Source: Lycorma delicatula
Lineage: Eukaryota; Arthropoda; Insecta; Hemiptera; Fulgoridae
NCBI RefSeq assembly: GCF_047948215.1
Contig: NC_134460.1
Coordinates: 150,220,049-150,284,048 of the forward strand
Length of the DNA: 64,000 bases
Reading direction: 5' to 3'
Shown: positions 23,420-35,282 of the stretch, one piece after another
How positions within the stretch are numbered: the first letter of the stretch is position 1
Layout: every line of letters starts with the position of its first letter
Notes under the pieces: generated by a model
Databases searched by the model: none
The model's input: only the letters and a program-made list of their open reading frames with translations
Told to the model about the DNA's origin: nothing
Translations under genes and position numbers: made by a program

Positions 23420-24316
23420 AGAGAAAAAATAGTTTGTCCCAATTAATGTGCACAATATGGTACTACTGTATTGTTCCTTTATTAGGGCATCATTAATAAA
23501 TGTGTAATATTTCTTATTTACTTTTGAAAAAATTGAAAGTTGTAAAAAAAATTAAAATACGTTTAAAAATACCTTCTACAGTATCGTCAATCGGAAAGAA
23601 AATAAAACAAGGATATGTAAAAAAAAAAAAAAAAAACAGTAAAATCTTGTGATTTGGAGATGTGGTACATATAAAACATTTCAAATATCTTATTTTGGTG
23701 AATGCCGCCCGTAAGGAAACTATACGATTGCATCATACTATGGACGTACAGTACCTGAGGTAATACGTATTAAATTTGAAGCTAACGGAAGTCAAATTGG
23801 ATAAAAGTAGAGTTTAATTAAATAGTAATAAAAATAGAAGTAATAGTTATTTTAAATGGTTTTGTGATAAAAAGAATCGTAGATATCAGGTTCTTTAAAG
23901 TTTTTGTGGCATTCAGTAATGCATCTTTACTAATATAGGGTTCGGAAAAATACAAGGAACTGATTCTTTATATCGCATGATAATTGATTACTACAGCGAA
24001 TAGATGGAATCGATTGGTTGATTTATTAATACAGCTTCTCAACTTTTATAGCAGTTGTATGATCCTACTGAACACAGTCAAACTTAGCGTAATTAGATAT
24101 AAATTAACTTCAGTTTCTATATTTTTGGATAATCACTACAGTTGTCTTAGTATTATCGTTGAAAAAGAAACGGAGAAAACCAACTGCTGTACTAGCCGGC
24201 ATATAGCCCGTTAAAAGAAAATATAATTATGAATATAACCATCTTTTTGTCAGTTTATTAAAATTGCCTAGCATATTAAATGTAAATAGGTATTGTATCT
24301 CGGTTACTTGATAAAT
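23420..24316. other. A+T-rich DNA, nothing recognised
   Basis: About 0.9 kb with A runs and no supported gene. The 76-residue plus-strand frame at 23984-24214 has no recognisable domain. Confidence 0.35.
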
Positions 24317-24317
24317 A

Positions 24318-24783
24318 CCAGGTCTGTTCAGAAAATAACCGAACTGTAGTTTTTTAATCTTTATTATTAATTTTACAGATTATTGGTCCTTTTCTCCTTC
24401 AAAGTACTTCCTTCCCCTATTCACACACTTTTCCCAGCGGTGTTTCAACTTCGCGAAGCAGTCCTGGATAACTTCATTTGAAATAGCCTTTAAGGTTTTT
24501 GGCGAATTCGCTTTAATGTCATCGATAGTCTCAAATCGGCGTACTTTCATCACCGATTTTAATTTCGGAAACGAGAAAAAATCGCAAGGAGCCAGGTCTG
24601 GTGAGCAGTAAGGCTGAGGGAGGACACATTTCACTCAAATAGCAATAATACGAAAACTAAACGAGATATCAACGATCCATGAACACGTGGTTACAGAGGT
24701 GGTTATGCGGAACACAAAACGTCACTAAATATCTCAGTTGGCGCGTAATTAAAAATGTTCGGTTATTTTCTGAACAGACTTCT
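24318..24783 (-). mobile_element. Internally deleted mariner, family 2, copy 2
   Basis: A 466-bp element flanked by TA (24316-24317 and 24784-24785). Its inverted ends share GTCTGTTCAGAAAATAACCG. On the minus strand it keeps the last third of the transposase (24634-24380): CSPDLAPCDFFSFPKLKSVM with the third catalytic Asp, then FETIDDIKA and, at the end, NRGRKYFEGEK. The right 130 bp is the 5' leader shared with 13778-14400. Everything between is deleted, which makes it a MITE-in-the-making. It cannot encode an active enzyme. Confidence 0.88.
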
Positions 24784-24785
24784 TA

Positions 24786-25794
24786 TATGTTATGTCACTC
24801 TTAAAAAAGCGCCCCAGTTATTCTGAGGTATAATCATGTATAGTTCGCAGTCTTAGTAGAAAGTAAGGAGGGAAGTGGTTTCCCGTTTCCTTAATCACAG
24901 AGTTAAAAATACTAATGCATATCAAGATGCCAAGTTTCTATATTGCGAGAAGTCGTATTCAGTCTTACAAGCGACATATTCGATATGTTAGCTTAGGAGT
25001 TGACCGTATAATTAACATCTCTACTCTTGTAGATAGAAAGTTTACTTAATGCTATTTATACTTTAAACGGTACGCATATAATGCATTACAATAAACATTA
25101 AAAGATTTCCGTGCGAAGCAACAGATTATTGAGTTTCTTTGTGTGGGAAACAAACGGCACTTAGTACGAAATTCACATCGTTCCCACTCTGTTATTATTT
25201 AAGTATCGCTTAAATAATAGATAGAAAGTATTACTATTATTTAAGCAGTACTTCACGAAGATCGTTTTGATGTTTTCATTTATATTTTATTGTTATTATT
25301 AAATGTTATATAATTGCTAGAGTATGTTTTTAATTATATATACTTTCATCACCTAATTTAAAACGGTTTGTTTGCGTGTTTCACTTAAAGAGCGTGACTT
25401 GTATAACATTATATATTATATCAGATAAATGTCGTTATTTATTTTTATCGTGTAATTTTGCTGAATTGTGTTTAATGTATTAGGCTGTCATTATTTTATA
25501 TTTTCAGTTATTCTTAAAGCTTCTAAAATTAAAAAAAAAAAAAAAACAAAAAAAACCCTTATTTAATATTATTTCCGCACCGAGAATTCAAATAGCTTGA
25601 TCAGGAACATTTTTTTTTCATTTTATTTTCTTTTTAAATAGTTGTTAATCTCCCGACAGTTAAATAAAGCTCGAAGTTTTAACGTTATCACGAAATAATA
25701 AAGTTGAAACATTCTTACTCTTTAATTTTTTTTATTTAAGAGAAGTAAATAAAAATGGCCTAAAGTTTTTCTCAAAAATAATTAAAAAATAGGA
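24786..25794. other. A+T-rich DNA, nothing recognised
   Basis: About 1 kb. The segment 24850-25020 has weak similarity to 40300-40400 (a GTGGTTTCC block followed by a TGC/ATAT-rich stretch), possibly an old shared repeat. No gene is supported. Confidence 0.35.
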
Positions 25795-26497
25795 GAAAAT
25801 AATTTTTCCTTCCTTGTACGAAGTAAAGAAAGTATTGTGATCCTGAAAAATTTCGGTTTTAAGATTTCAACGGAAATATCCATCTGGGCCATCCCTGAAT
25901 CTATTTTGACTAGATTCGGTGTGACGTCTGTACGTATGTCTGTATCTCGCATAAGTAAAAAACGATTAGCCGTAGGATGTTGAAATTTTGGATTTAGGAC
26001 TACTGTAACATCTAGATGTGCACCTATCCTTTTGATTGCAATCGACTGAACCAAGACTGCCCAAAAAAAGCCCAAAATCCAAAAAATCTGGATTTTGGAC
26101 TTTTTGGTAACTGTAGTTAATCTGCCCACATCGACAGATTATCGATATATCATGTACTACTTATTTCCATTGGTTCCAGAGTTATAGCCAAATAAAATTA
26201 TAATTAATGAAATATTTGGATCTTACAAGGGGAAAGCACATCGATTCGAATCCGATTTAATCTCCTTTTTTAATTTTTTTTTTTTAATTTACATATATTG
26301 ATTTATTAATAATTATTAACCTCTGATTGTAAAAAAAATTACGATAAATAATAATTCAATAATAACAATAAAAAATGAAAATAGATCAGAAATTATTAAT
26401 AAATTTTTATGTACTTTTTATTTAAAAAAAAAAAAAAGTTTATATGTAATTTAATAGGCGTTCAAGGAAGTCATGTAATGTCCACAGTAGATTTTTT
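25795..26497 (+). mobile_element. Non-autonomous repeat family B, copy 2
   Basis: About 700 bp, inverted relative to 9131-9820, beginning CTTCCTTGTACGAAGTAAAG and ending GGAAGTCATGTAATGTCCAC. It includes a 53-bp-scale local palindrome near 26068-26107 built on AAAATCC/GGATTTT. The 115-residue minus-strand frame 25782-26129 translates the repeat and is not a gene. Family D copy 2 begins within a few bases of its right end. Confidence 0.77.
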
Positions 26498-26504
26498 AGT
26501 CAGA

Positions 26505-27015
26505 TCATTGGAGGCAGGTGCAGCCAGTCGCGTCGCACAGTAACAGTGGCAGTGACTTTGCGTAAGATGAGCCGCTGCGCCTTGGCACCGTTTGCATAAA
26601 CTCCATGGCACCGTTTAAAAAATTGAAACCTGAAGAGTATTTGCGAGCCCAAATTTAGTGAATATCTCGTTTAGTATAGTCGGAAATTGGAAAATTAGCA
26701 TTCATCTTTCTAATTTTTTTTACCCCTTTCGATTCTTCATCCCTTTCAAGGTCGAATTTCGAAAAATCCAGAAATTTCAAATTGATATCTTAGTTTGTTT
26801 CCGATAAATTAAAAAAATAGCCGGGTTACAAAAAGAAACATTTAAATCCATTTTAACACTTAGCTCGGAATTTCAAAAAGTTCTTTGTTGGTGTGCATTT
26901 ACAGCGTAAGAACAACTTTTATACAAATGTTCGATTTATTTTCAGTGGTTTCTGCTAGGCGTTGATTACCTATCGATCAAGACATGTTCTTTTATTTATA
27001 TATATAGATCAGCCT
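26505..27015 (+). repeat. Interspersed repeat family D, copy 2
   Basis: This starts at GGAGGCAGGTGCAGCCAGTC, the internal block also seen at 18028 and 32517, and runs to the common end TGCTAGGCGTTGATTACC and an A+T-rich tail with a TATATATATAGAT run. The front half present in copy 1 is missing. Confidence 0.7.
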
Positions 27016-27019
27016 TCTT

Positions 27020-28480
27020 CATTTTTACAATTTTTTATACAATTTTACTGAGTTGAAAGTTTTTAATTTGAGTGCATAATTTTAGTTACATAATTTTGTG
27101 AAAACATTCCTTTTAGGAGTTTCAATTCTCTGTTGGAACGATTTCTTATTTATAAAGAAAAATATTTTTATTTTTTATTTTTTTGTAAAATACTTAACTT
27201 TCTCGACGAAAAATTATTTATAAACATTGACGGGATCGTCTATCATTCATATCAATCAAAAAACCTTTGATACCTTTTTTTCTAATGTTGCAGATATTCT
27301 GTCTATCATTTGTTATTTTCTTCTCCTTTCTTATCCCTCCATTTTTTCTTCATAACATTTATCTTGATCCTTGCCGAGAAAAAAAATACTTTATGGAAGA
27401 ATGCGGTCTCTATTATCAACTGATTGATGTGAACGGTTGGAGGGGGGGGGGGGTAGACCTGTTAAAGGATTGTTTTCTATTCGACGGTAACTCAGTAAGC
27501 CTTATAAATGTCTATACAGTAAATTTAAACCTAATACAACTTTTGAAAGCAGAACATACATTTATTTTTATTTTAAATTATTGTAACGTTTAAAGAATAA
27601 TTCAACATAAATACGAGAAAATAATATACACGAGGAACATAAGTAGAAATAATTAAAAAAAAAAAAAAAACGAAATAAAGCCAGATTGTAAATGATAGTT
27701 ACGGTAGCTAAATATTGCGTGTAAAAATGTCTACCCTTTATCCATGCGCTTATTCGTATATAATACAAACAACTAATTTTATTTATTTATAAAACATGCG
27801 ATAAAACATCCTTGTAAATTTCACTCTGACATATTGGAACAATTTGTTAACGGTGTTTTAAAAAATATTTATAAATACTAACTCAGGATGGTAATAATTT
27901 GTTTCTATTTGGGTCTTTAAGTTTACTGGTTGTTGCCAAAAAGCCCATTTCTATAATATGTTTGCACACATTTACCGTATAATTATATCCCTGAAAAACA
28001 AACTTTCTTGTTATTCGTACTTTGCGTTTCTTTACGTAATAACAAATAATATGGAACTTCTTTTATTATTATAAAAAACCGGAAATCCTGCTGTTATTTT
28101 GCTTAACTTGCTTTGTTTATATTTTAAACAAAAACAAGTCGATGTATCAAATTTTTTCCTAGCTCGGTTTTTTGCAGATTATTTTTATGTAGAAACAAAA
28201 TGGTTTTCTAACACGATGTAGAACCGTAATCGAAATTAATATTAATCAGAAATTACTGAGAGCATCAGTTATTATATTTTTTTGATTTTGATAAAGATGC
28301 TTTACTTGTTAAAAGAGCCGAAGAAATTAAAAAGAGAGTAGCCTATTTTAATAGATTAATTTGTGTGAAGTAATGGAAATCTGCAAACATCTAGGTCCAA
28401 CTTTCTCGGTTCAGAGCTTAGAATGTTGAAAAATATTGAATTTTAGTGGAGCAGATCATATCGGATTTTCAAGTTTGCTA
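27020..28480. other. A+T-rich DNA with a G12 tract
   Basis: About 1.45 kb. A 108-residue plus-strand frame (27267-27593) runs through a G homopolymer at 27443-27452 and resembles no family; I do not call it. Poly(A) runs are frequent. Confidence 0.35.
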
Positions 28481-28524
28481 ACCCCCCCCCCACACACACA
28501 CATAATATAATATGTATGTGTATG

Positions 28525-28555
<31 letters not shown>

Positions 28556-28556
28556 T
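28481..28556. repeat. (C)n-(CA)n compound microsatellite
   Basis: A C9 run, (CA)n, a TATGTATGTG segment, then a second (CA)n of about 13 units, directly abutting the family E element. Confidence 0.9.
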
Positions 28557-28559
28557 ATT

Positions 28560-30195
28560 ATATAAGGAAGAAAAGGGTTATTGTTTGTTTAGATAAACAA
28601 AAAAAACTACCCCATCAATCACAACCAAATCTTACCCCATGCTTCTCAGCATAACTGAGAAGGTTGTTAGATGTATTTTATCTTGAAAAATCTCAAAGAA
28701 CAACCGATCGAGTGCTTTCAAATTTTCTGGACACATTTGTATTATACCATAAAGGTTTTAAGCTACGGATCAGAGGCCCTAGCTCCGTTGAAGGTTAAAA
28801 TGTTAAAAATGTTCATTATTTCTTCACCCTCAAGGAGGGTGAAGTTGTAAATTAAAAATATTCATCAAGGAAAAAATAGAGAGATTAATATAATTACTTA
28901 GTAATTATATTTCTACCAGCGTGGCAAAGAAATAAGTTATGAATTTTTCGGCGTCAAAGATATGTGTACTTTAGTTACCGTAGCTACTGTTATTATATCT
29001 TTTGTAATTTAGTTTCAGGTTTCTGAATACTTTGATTGTTACGTATCAGTATTACTCTGACGGTCATGAGGATAATGCCAGTACGGAGGTCCAGGGAGCG
29101 AAGCCCTCTGGGTAAACGGGATTGGCGACCGAAGCGAGCTCTGCGGCCCTGGGATAGGTCCCTGAGGGTCCAGGTTCTGACCAGGCGGGCCGGCTAATGT
29201 GTGTCTGTGTGTGCAATATTTACCCGTCGTTGAATCGTAATGGATTAATACAAAATCGTCGTGTGTTGTATATAGCAATTTGTTATATAACATTTTTCAT
29301 TATAGCATTTCGTTCCCTCCACAAAATACAGACTCGGTTAGTTCAATGGCCTATAAACTTGAATGTAACGTTGCGTAAATATAATGGTTCTGTTAAATAT
29401 TAGGGATCAGCAGTTATTATTTTTTTAATTTTTTTTCTAATAGTATATTTAAATAACAATTTAGTCTTTTAACATCTTGCTTTAATTTTTATTTTACGAA
29501 TTTAAAGAAAAAAACATTATTTTGTTATTCTTTTAAGTAGTAAATCATTTGACTTATTTGTTTAATATATATATATTTTTTTTAAGAAGTTCACATTTTC
29601 TTAAGGAAGTTATTTTTAATAAGTACTTCATGAATTGTTTATACTTAGAATGTAGGTTTCAAAATATTCTATTAATTATTTTTCGGAATTAGCTATTCAT
29701 TTTTAAGTTACGGAAAGTTAGAAAACAATTTTAGTTACCGCTAAAATTTATTTTCCGATTGAAAACTGTCATGAGCATTATAAAATGATATTTAATGTTA
29801 TTTTTTTTAAATCTTACTAGCCTAGTCTATCCAGAACCTGGACCAGGGCCCAGATCGGCCCACGCGAACTGCGGAGCCAGCTGAGGGGCTTTAATTTACA
29901 CTTAATGTAAATTAAAGATACCTGGGGGTGAAGAAATAATGAATATTTTTAATATTTTAACCTTCAACGGAGCTAGGGCCTTGATATGTGGCTTATAACT
30001 TTCCATGGTATAATACGAATGTGTCCTGAAATTTTGAAAGTAATCGATCGATTGGTTCTTCGAGATTTCTTGAGGTGAAATATATCTAAAAACCTTCTCA
30101 GTTATGCCGAGAAACACGGGTAAAGATTTGGTTGCGATTGATTAATTTTTTTTTTTAATACTGAACAAACAAAAATCTACTTCCTCTTTATAGAT
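28560..30195. mobile_element. Family E foldback-like element
   Basis: Two inverted arms of roughly 300 bp (28560-28860 and 29880-30195) share, in mirror orientation, AACTGAGAAGGTTGTTAGAT/ATCTAAAAACCTTCTCAGTT, a CGGAGCTAGGGCC block and a CTTCACCC block. Inside each arm is a G+C-rich patch (29080-29190 and 29820-29895) with the shared core CAGAACCTGGACC in inverted orientation. The remaining centre (29200-29800) is A+T-rich. No protein is encoded. Either one long-TIR element or two inverted copies of one repeat would explain it; a third partial arm at 32930-33085 shows that arms can occur alone. Confidence 0.65.
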
Positions 30196-30387
30196 ATAGA
30201 TTGATTTATTCAAACAATAATATTGTAACGTAATTTTATACATCTTTTGATATATTATAATCAGATATAAAATCCGGCAATAAATTTGTATAGGAGACAT
30301 AAGTTTGCAGCCTATGTTCAAAAATTTTGTATTATAACAAAAGAAAAGAAAAATTTTATTTTCTAAATTTTGAAGGTTTCACAGTCA

Positions 30388-30388
30388 A

Positions 30389-30442
<54 letters not shown>

Positions 30443-30482
30443 GTGTGTGCGTGTATGCGCACGCGCGTGTGCACGTGTGCGA
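30388..30482. repeat. (CT)n-(ATCT)n-(TG)n compound microsatellite
   Basis: A (CT)n run of about 10 units passes into (ATCT)n of 9-10 units and then a TG/CG-alternating segment (GTGTGCGTGTATGCGCACGC), the latter a purine-pyrimidine alternation that could adopt Z-DNA. Confidence 0.9.
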
Positions 30483-30519
30483 TTAACAAATATAGGATAC
30501 TGTAGGCTGCCATTGTGAT

Positions 30520-31270
30520 CTGGAGGTTTGCTAAATAACTGTTCGAGTTTACTGGCGACTATGTGTTTCTACATTAATACTTCATTTAATATCAGTAAAA
30601 TTGATAATTGTATCAGTTAATTAGGTTTTTATCACAGATAAGGAAAATGTAACCGGTACTACACAGCATAACAATCGACTTGAAATACCTTTACGTGTAA
30701 GCCTACCGTCAAGTAAGTCAAAACGGGTCATTCGACTGCTATAGGTCTACTAATATCGATTACGTGAGAGTGAAGTATCGAATTGTGAAACGAATGTAAA
30801 AGGTAGTTCAAATGTAAATCAATCACTCGATTATCAATTTATTCCATTGCACGTTGTAATAATTTTTATATTCCCACAAACAGCGTATGCAGCTGCTACC
30901 TACTATGTGTTTAAGACGTTTTTACCTCTCGGAGAAAATTAAATACGGTTAAAATATGGATTTTCAAAACATAAAAAAAATTATAAATCATAATATATTT
31001 TGAAAATTACATGATATCAATTAAAAAAGGTTCTCCTATCATTTTAATTCAGCGAAGTTATTAATTAAGAAAATAAACGAGGTATTACATAAATTATAAT
31101 TTTAATTGACGATAAAATAAATCTCCCACTACTCTTTTACTTCTCCATACCAGTTCAGTAGAACTGCTGTGGTATTTTTTTTATATAACATACTCGTACA
31201 TGAAAACACATATATGAAAATAAAGTTATTTAATTTTATGAAATAAATAAGTACGAAATAATTTCGTAAG
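30520..31270. other. A+T-rich DNA, nothing recognised
   Basis: About 750 bp with no supported gene or paired repeat. Confidence 0.35.
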
Positions 31271-31271
31271 T

Positions 31272-31543
31272 CTTCCCAAATCAGCTGATTTGGAAGTCGA
31301 GAGTACCAGCGTTCAAGTCCTAGTAAAGCCAGTTATTTTTACATGGATTTGAATACTAAATCGTGGATACCGGTGTTCTTTGGTGGTTGGGTTTCAATTA
31401 ACCGCACATCTCAGGAACGGTCAAACTGAGAATGTACAAGACTACACTTCATTTACATTCATACATATTATCCTCATTCATACTTTGAAGTATTATCTGA
31501 ACGGTAGTTACTGGAGGCTAAACAGGAAAAAGGAAAAGAAAGG
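31272..31543 (+). repeat. SINE1 copy lacking the A-box head
   Basis: It starts at TCTTCCCAAATCAGCTGATT, missing the first 25-30 bases (A-box). The B-box CGTTCAAGTCC (31310-31320) and the full body and tail are kept, with a duplicated CTCATTCATACTT-like insertion near 31470. No clear target duplication. The overlapping 110-residue frame is translation of the SINE. Confidence 0.88.
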
Positions 31544-31619
31544 CAATCATCAATCAACCATACAAAGAACACGCAGAACAAAACAACACGTAACAACAAT
31601 TATCAAGAGAATGATAACA

Positions 31620-32197
31620 ACCAAGAACGATGTCATTAAGTTTTCAACTTTAAGAGATAAAGTGGGTGAGGCTGTAGAGCAAAGTCACCCTCAGTATCTC
31701 GAGATTTCTTGAGATAAAAATAACAATATTTGCAAAATCCACACACTCCATAAAATACTGTTGTAGTCGCCTGTATGTTATGACGTCACAATTGAGCGGT
31801 AGAATTAAATAAATGAATAATATTTAAAGTGTAAAAAAGTAACTCGGTCTGGCAGGGTCTAGAACTCGATCGCCTGGTCGACTAGGTACCTGGTGCGTTA
31901 AACCTCGCGGCTATACCAATCTGCCGACCGTACAAGCGGCATTTTTTCTATGAAAGTTGTGAAATTACAAATTACATTAGTTTCGTTAGTGCCGACCGAT
32001 GCCTCTAGTACCGTCACATCCGCGCGACTTAAATACGGTACACGCGTGCGCTTTAGTTAGAATCATCGAATTAAATGAAAAAATATATATTGTATTTAAA
32101 TAAAACTATGTATATTTTAAATTAAGTTGTTTGAGTAGGCCGTGATCAGAAATAACCCGTGTTCCGGGAAAGTCCTATTACTGTTGTCAGCTATTTT
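31620..32197 (-). mobile_element. Long-TIR repeat family C, copy 3
   Basis: Reverse-orientation partner of 9886-10757. It runs from a GGGTGAGGCTGTAGAGCAA block through TGACGTCACAATTGAGCGGT (31780) and the tRNA-like segment (31850-31930) to the terminal GTCCTATTACTGTTGTCAGC at about 32190. Only one terminal arm is present. Confidence 0.72.
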
Positions 32198-32399
32198 TTA
32201 ATGTGTAAGAATTAAATTTATTACTGGTTTGTACACCTGGCCAAAGCATATTCATTTTCAACTTTTTGTTAGGTTTATTCTTGTTGTCGCCGAACCAAAT
32301 TATGCAACTAAAACTCATAAAAATCTGTTGCATTAATTGAGAAAGAAAGAATCTTGCGCATTTTGTAAAAAGACATCGAACGGCCCCTAACTTTTGTCG

Positions 32400-32900
32400 T
32401 GGTAACTATATATATACAAAATAGATCCCGTTGCAGCTTCGCCCGCGCTATATGGTTACTTGCATTTTCCGTCGCGATCATTTTTTTTTTATTTTACGTT
32501 CTTTCGTAAAGTAACCGGAGGCAGGTGCAGCCAGTCGCACATCCAGTAATAATGTCAGTGGCTGTGTTGGTTGCGAATACCCCATTTGAATTTTGAAAAT
32601 CGGACGATTTTATTTCGGCAGATTTATTTATTATCAGGTCACCTTATCCCATCTTCCAAAACAGCGTTTTTGCCGGTTGACGGTGATGATTGGTGTAGCC
32701 TCCCACGAGGTGCTCGTATACCTCACCAGTCTAGTATCACGCGGAGCCCCCACGGAAAGCCCATTACTGTTAAACAGAATTTTTTTAAATTTAATTCTAT
32801 TATTTTTGTAATATTATTCATTCGATTGATTCGAATCATTTAGTTCAAACACAGCTCACACAGCGATAGAGACTCATAGTTGATTCCCGGTAATTCAATT
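32400..32900 (+). repeat. Family D copy 3 (partial) and unassigned flank
   Basis: Matches to family D are a TATATGGTTACTTGCATTTT-like block and GTAACCGGAGGCAGGTGCAG (32511). After about 32580 the similarity fades, and 32580-32900 contains a G+C-richer patch (32690-32765) that I cannot assign. Confidence 0.55.
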
Positions 32901-32929
32901 CATTAAAGCGTGTGCTTCAACCGGCAAAT

Positions 32930-33085
32930 CTCCACTGCTAGATGTATTTTTTTTTCGAAATTAAATATATGTGAAAACCTTTTCAGTTATACCAAAAAAC
33001 GAGGGGTAAAAATTTGGTTGCAACTGATCGAGTAGTTTTTGTTTATCCCTAACAAAAAAAAGACCTCTTCCTCATTATATATGAA
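32930..33085 (-). repeat. Family E arm, partial copy
   Basis: About 155 bp that matches the outer part of the right arm of 28560-30195 (AACCTTTTCAGTTATACCA, then AAATTTGGTTGCAACTGAT and the terminal CTTCCTCATTATATA). The inner arm is absent. Confidence 0.65.
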
Positions 33086-33089
33086 ATTT

Positions 33090-34370
33090 AAAATTGTCTA
33101 CAATGATTTTGTAAGTTTTTTAGCGTTCATATTCCGTAAGTATTCATAAAAATAATTTGAACTACACTGGTTTCCGTCCGAATAAGATATTGGGGGATAC
33201 CATGCAATTGATATTATTTATTTTCTTATTCATAAGTTATTAATTTATAAATTTTGCTACGATCTTATAATGGGTGGTATAAATTCTAATTTCAGGAGAG
33301 ATTCTTAATATTATTATAAGAAAGTCCGAGGGAACATTTGATTTCGTACAGAATAAGGTTTCTATTATAGTAACCAATGTTCACTTATCCTGACCGTACG
33401 CAGAAGGGGAATCACAAGATTTTCGTAAACAAAATTTGTCAAAATTTACTACTTGTTCAATTTTTTTCTGGCTTCTATGTTTTTATGAAATCGTAACAAA
33501 AAGAAACTATGTCTATGTAAAACGTTAGGAAATTTTACTGGTTTCAAGTTAATTTGTTATCGGGAAGTTTTTATTAAATACAACTGAAGTTTTTGTATGC
33601 ATCTTCGTTAACATTTCATCTCTCACTCATATATAATTTTGACTGCAGTTATTTTACTCTGTTGCTGTATTTTTTAAAATCACCGTATTATAATCTAAAG
33701 GAAGATTACGAGAGTTTATATTTCAAGAAAAAGAAGTCTGTACTTTTTTGTATTAAAACATATACTTAAATAGAGGGAAATATTCCAACGTTTGTTTAAT
33801 AAATGAAAATAAAACCGTATAACGTAATCGGTTAATAATTTGTAATTCATATATGTATATACATTTATTCTTCGCTTTCTATTGATTTAAATAAATGTAC
33901 GAGGCAGTACAAGAAATAATGATACCTTAGATTACACAGGAGTCAGCGTCTTTAGAATACTAACGTGTTTTTCGTTCTTTGTTTGTTTGTAAATTCTACA
34001 AGTAGGCTACATAATCTTTTCGGTGCGATTATTTCACGTTCGTTGCTTTGCGTAGTTCTTATATTGTACGATACATTATTTTATAAATTATTTTGAGAGA
34101 TTTTGTCTGTATATCGAAATACATTTTACTTACCGTTTTAAGGTCTTGTTTTTAAAATTTTATCGTATAATAGTGTTTCATCACATAGTCTATAGCATTT
34201 TTTTCTTCTCTCTTTCTGGTTTTTTTTCTACAAGTAATAAAGGTGGTCATCAGATTTTGATGAAATTTTCGCTGGCGGAAAACAGTTTTTTTTGCTTCTG
34301 TTTGTTATTATAAATGTACGATCTTTGTAACACTGGTTACTTATTTTTTTTGAAAATAACTATATCCACA
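33090..34370. other. A+T-rich DNA, nothing recognised
   Basis: About 1.3 kb with no coding signal or repeat pairing. Confidence 0.35.
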
Positions 34371-34387
34371 TTTACCAAACCAGACAA

Positions 34388-34673
34388 ACTTTCTTTCTTT
34401 TTTCTGATTAGCCTCCGGTAATTACCTTTCAGGTAATACCTAACAGGATGATATGTATGAGTAAATGAAGTGTAGTGTACAGTGTCACTTCGACCATTCC
34501 GGAAATGTGTGGTTAATTGAAACCCAACCACCAAAGATCACCGGTATCCACGAGCTACTATTCAAATCCGTATAAAAATAACTTACTTTACTAGACTTGA
34601 TCGCTGGAACCTCTCGATTTCCTAATCAGCTGATTTGGGAAGACGCGTTCACCGCTAGACCAACCCGGTGGGC
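34388..34673 (-). repeat. SINE1 full-length copy
   Basis: A 286-bp minus-strand copy with a perfect 15-bp target duplication TACCAAACCAGACAA (34373-34387 and 34674-34688). All parts are present: head CCCACCGGGTTGGTCTAGCG, the TCAGCTGATT block, the GTGGATACCGGTG block and the tail CTGAAAGGTAATTACCGGAG. The perfect, long duplication marks it as a recent insertion. Confidence 0.93.
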
Positions 34674-34689
34674 TACCAAACCAGACAAC

Positions 34690-35282
34690 TATTTTCGTTT
34701 AACTCAACGCACTTCTACGAGGCTTACGAGAAACGGCTGTAAATGTTTTCGTTGCCATTTTCAATTAATTGCTTACCTTTTTGAAAATACTTCTCACCGA
34801 TTTATTTAAAATACAATTAAAATATTTTTGTTTACGGAAACAGTATTACGCTATTGTTGAATTTTTTAAATAATACTAATTAAAACAAAAAGCACGCTAT
34901 TTCCATATCCCGTTCAACGTGAATATGTGTTGAAAGTATTTTTCATAGTCTGAATTGTAGATTATTTATTGTAATGTTTTATATTTAATGAATTTACTAC
35001 ATATTTCTATTTAAATAATTATTGTGGACTTTAAATACATCTACTTTTTATCTTATATGTTTTATATCTAGCAGATCAGGGCTCACAATCTAGACGAGGG
35101 ACTTCACCTTCTGGACCCCTGACGCGTTCGTTATCCTTATGGTTGTGGAAATATTAAATATTTTACAGATATTCATTAAAGAAGAAAAAAAGTAGTCATT
35201 TTTCTTCATTATAGTTCTGTCGCCTTGGTCACAGAAATATAACCTAATAAAGGATACAAATATTAATTTACGGTTATTTAAT
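34690..35282. other. A+T-rich DNA, nothing recognised
   Basis: About 600 bp. A slightly G+C-richer patch at 35070-35130 is unassigned. Confidence 0.35.

Noticed and set aside
24850..25020. Repeat pair with 40300-40420
   Set aside because: Only short, gapped similarity (GTGGTTTCC and a few words). I could not align it reliably by eye, so I did not call a family.
25782..26129. 115-residue minus-strand protein
   Set aside because: It lies within family B, and the same sequence in the other two copies has stops and frame changes.
27267..27593. 108-residue plus-strand frame as a secreted or membrane protein
   Set aside because: The hydrophobic start is translated from T-rich DNA. The frame crosses a G homopolymer and has no family resemblance.
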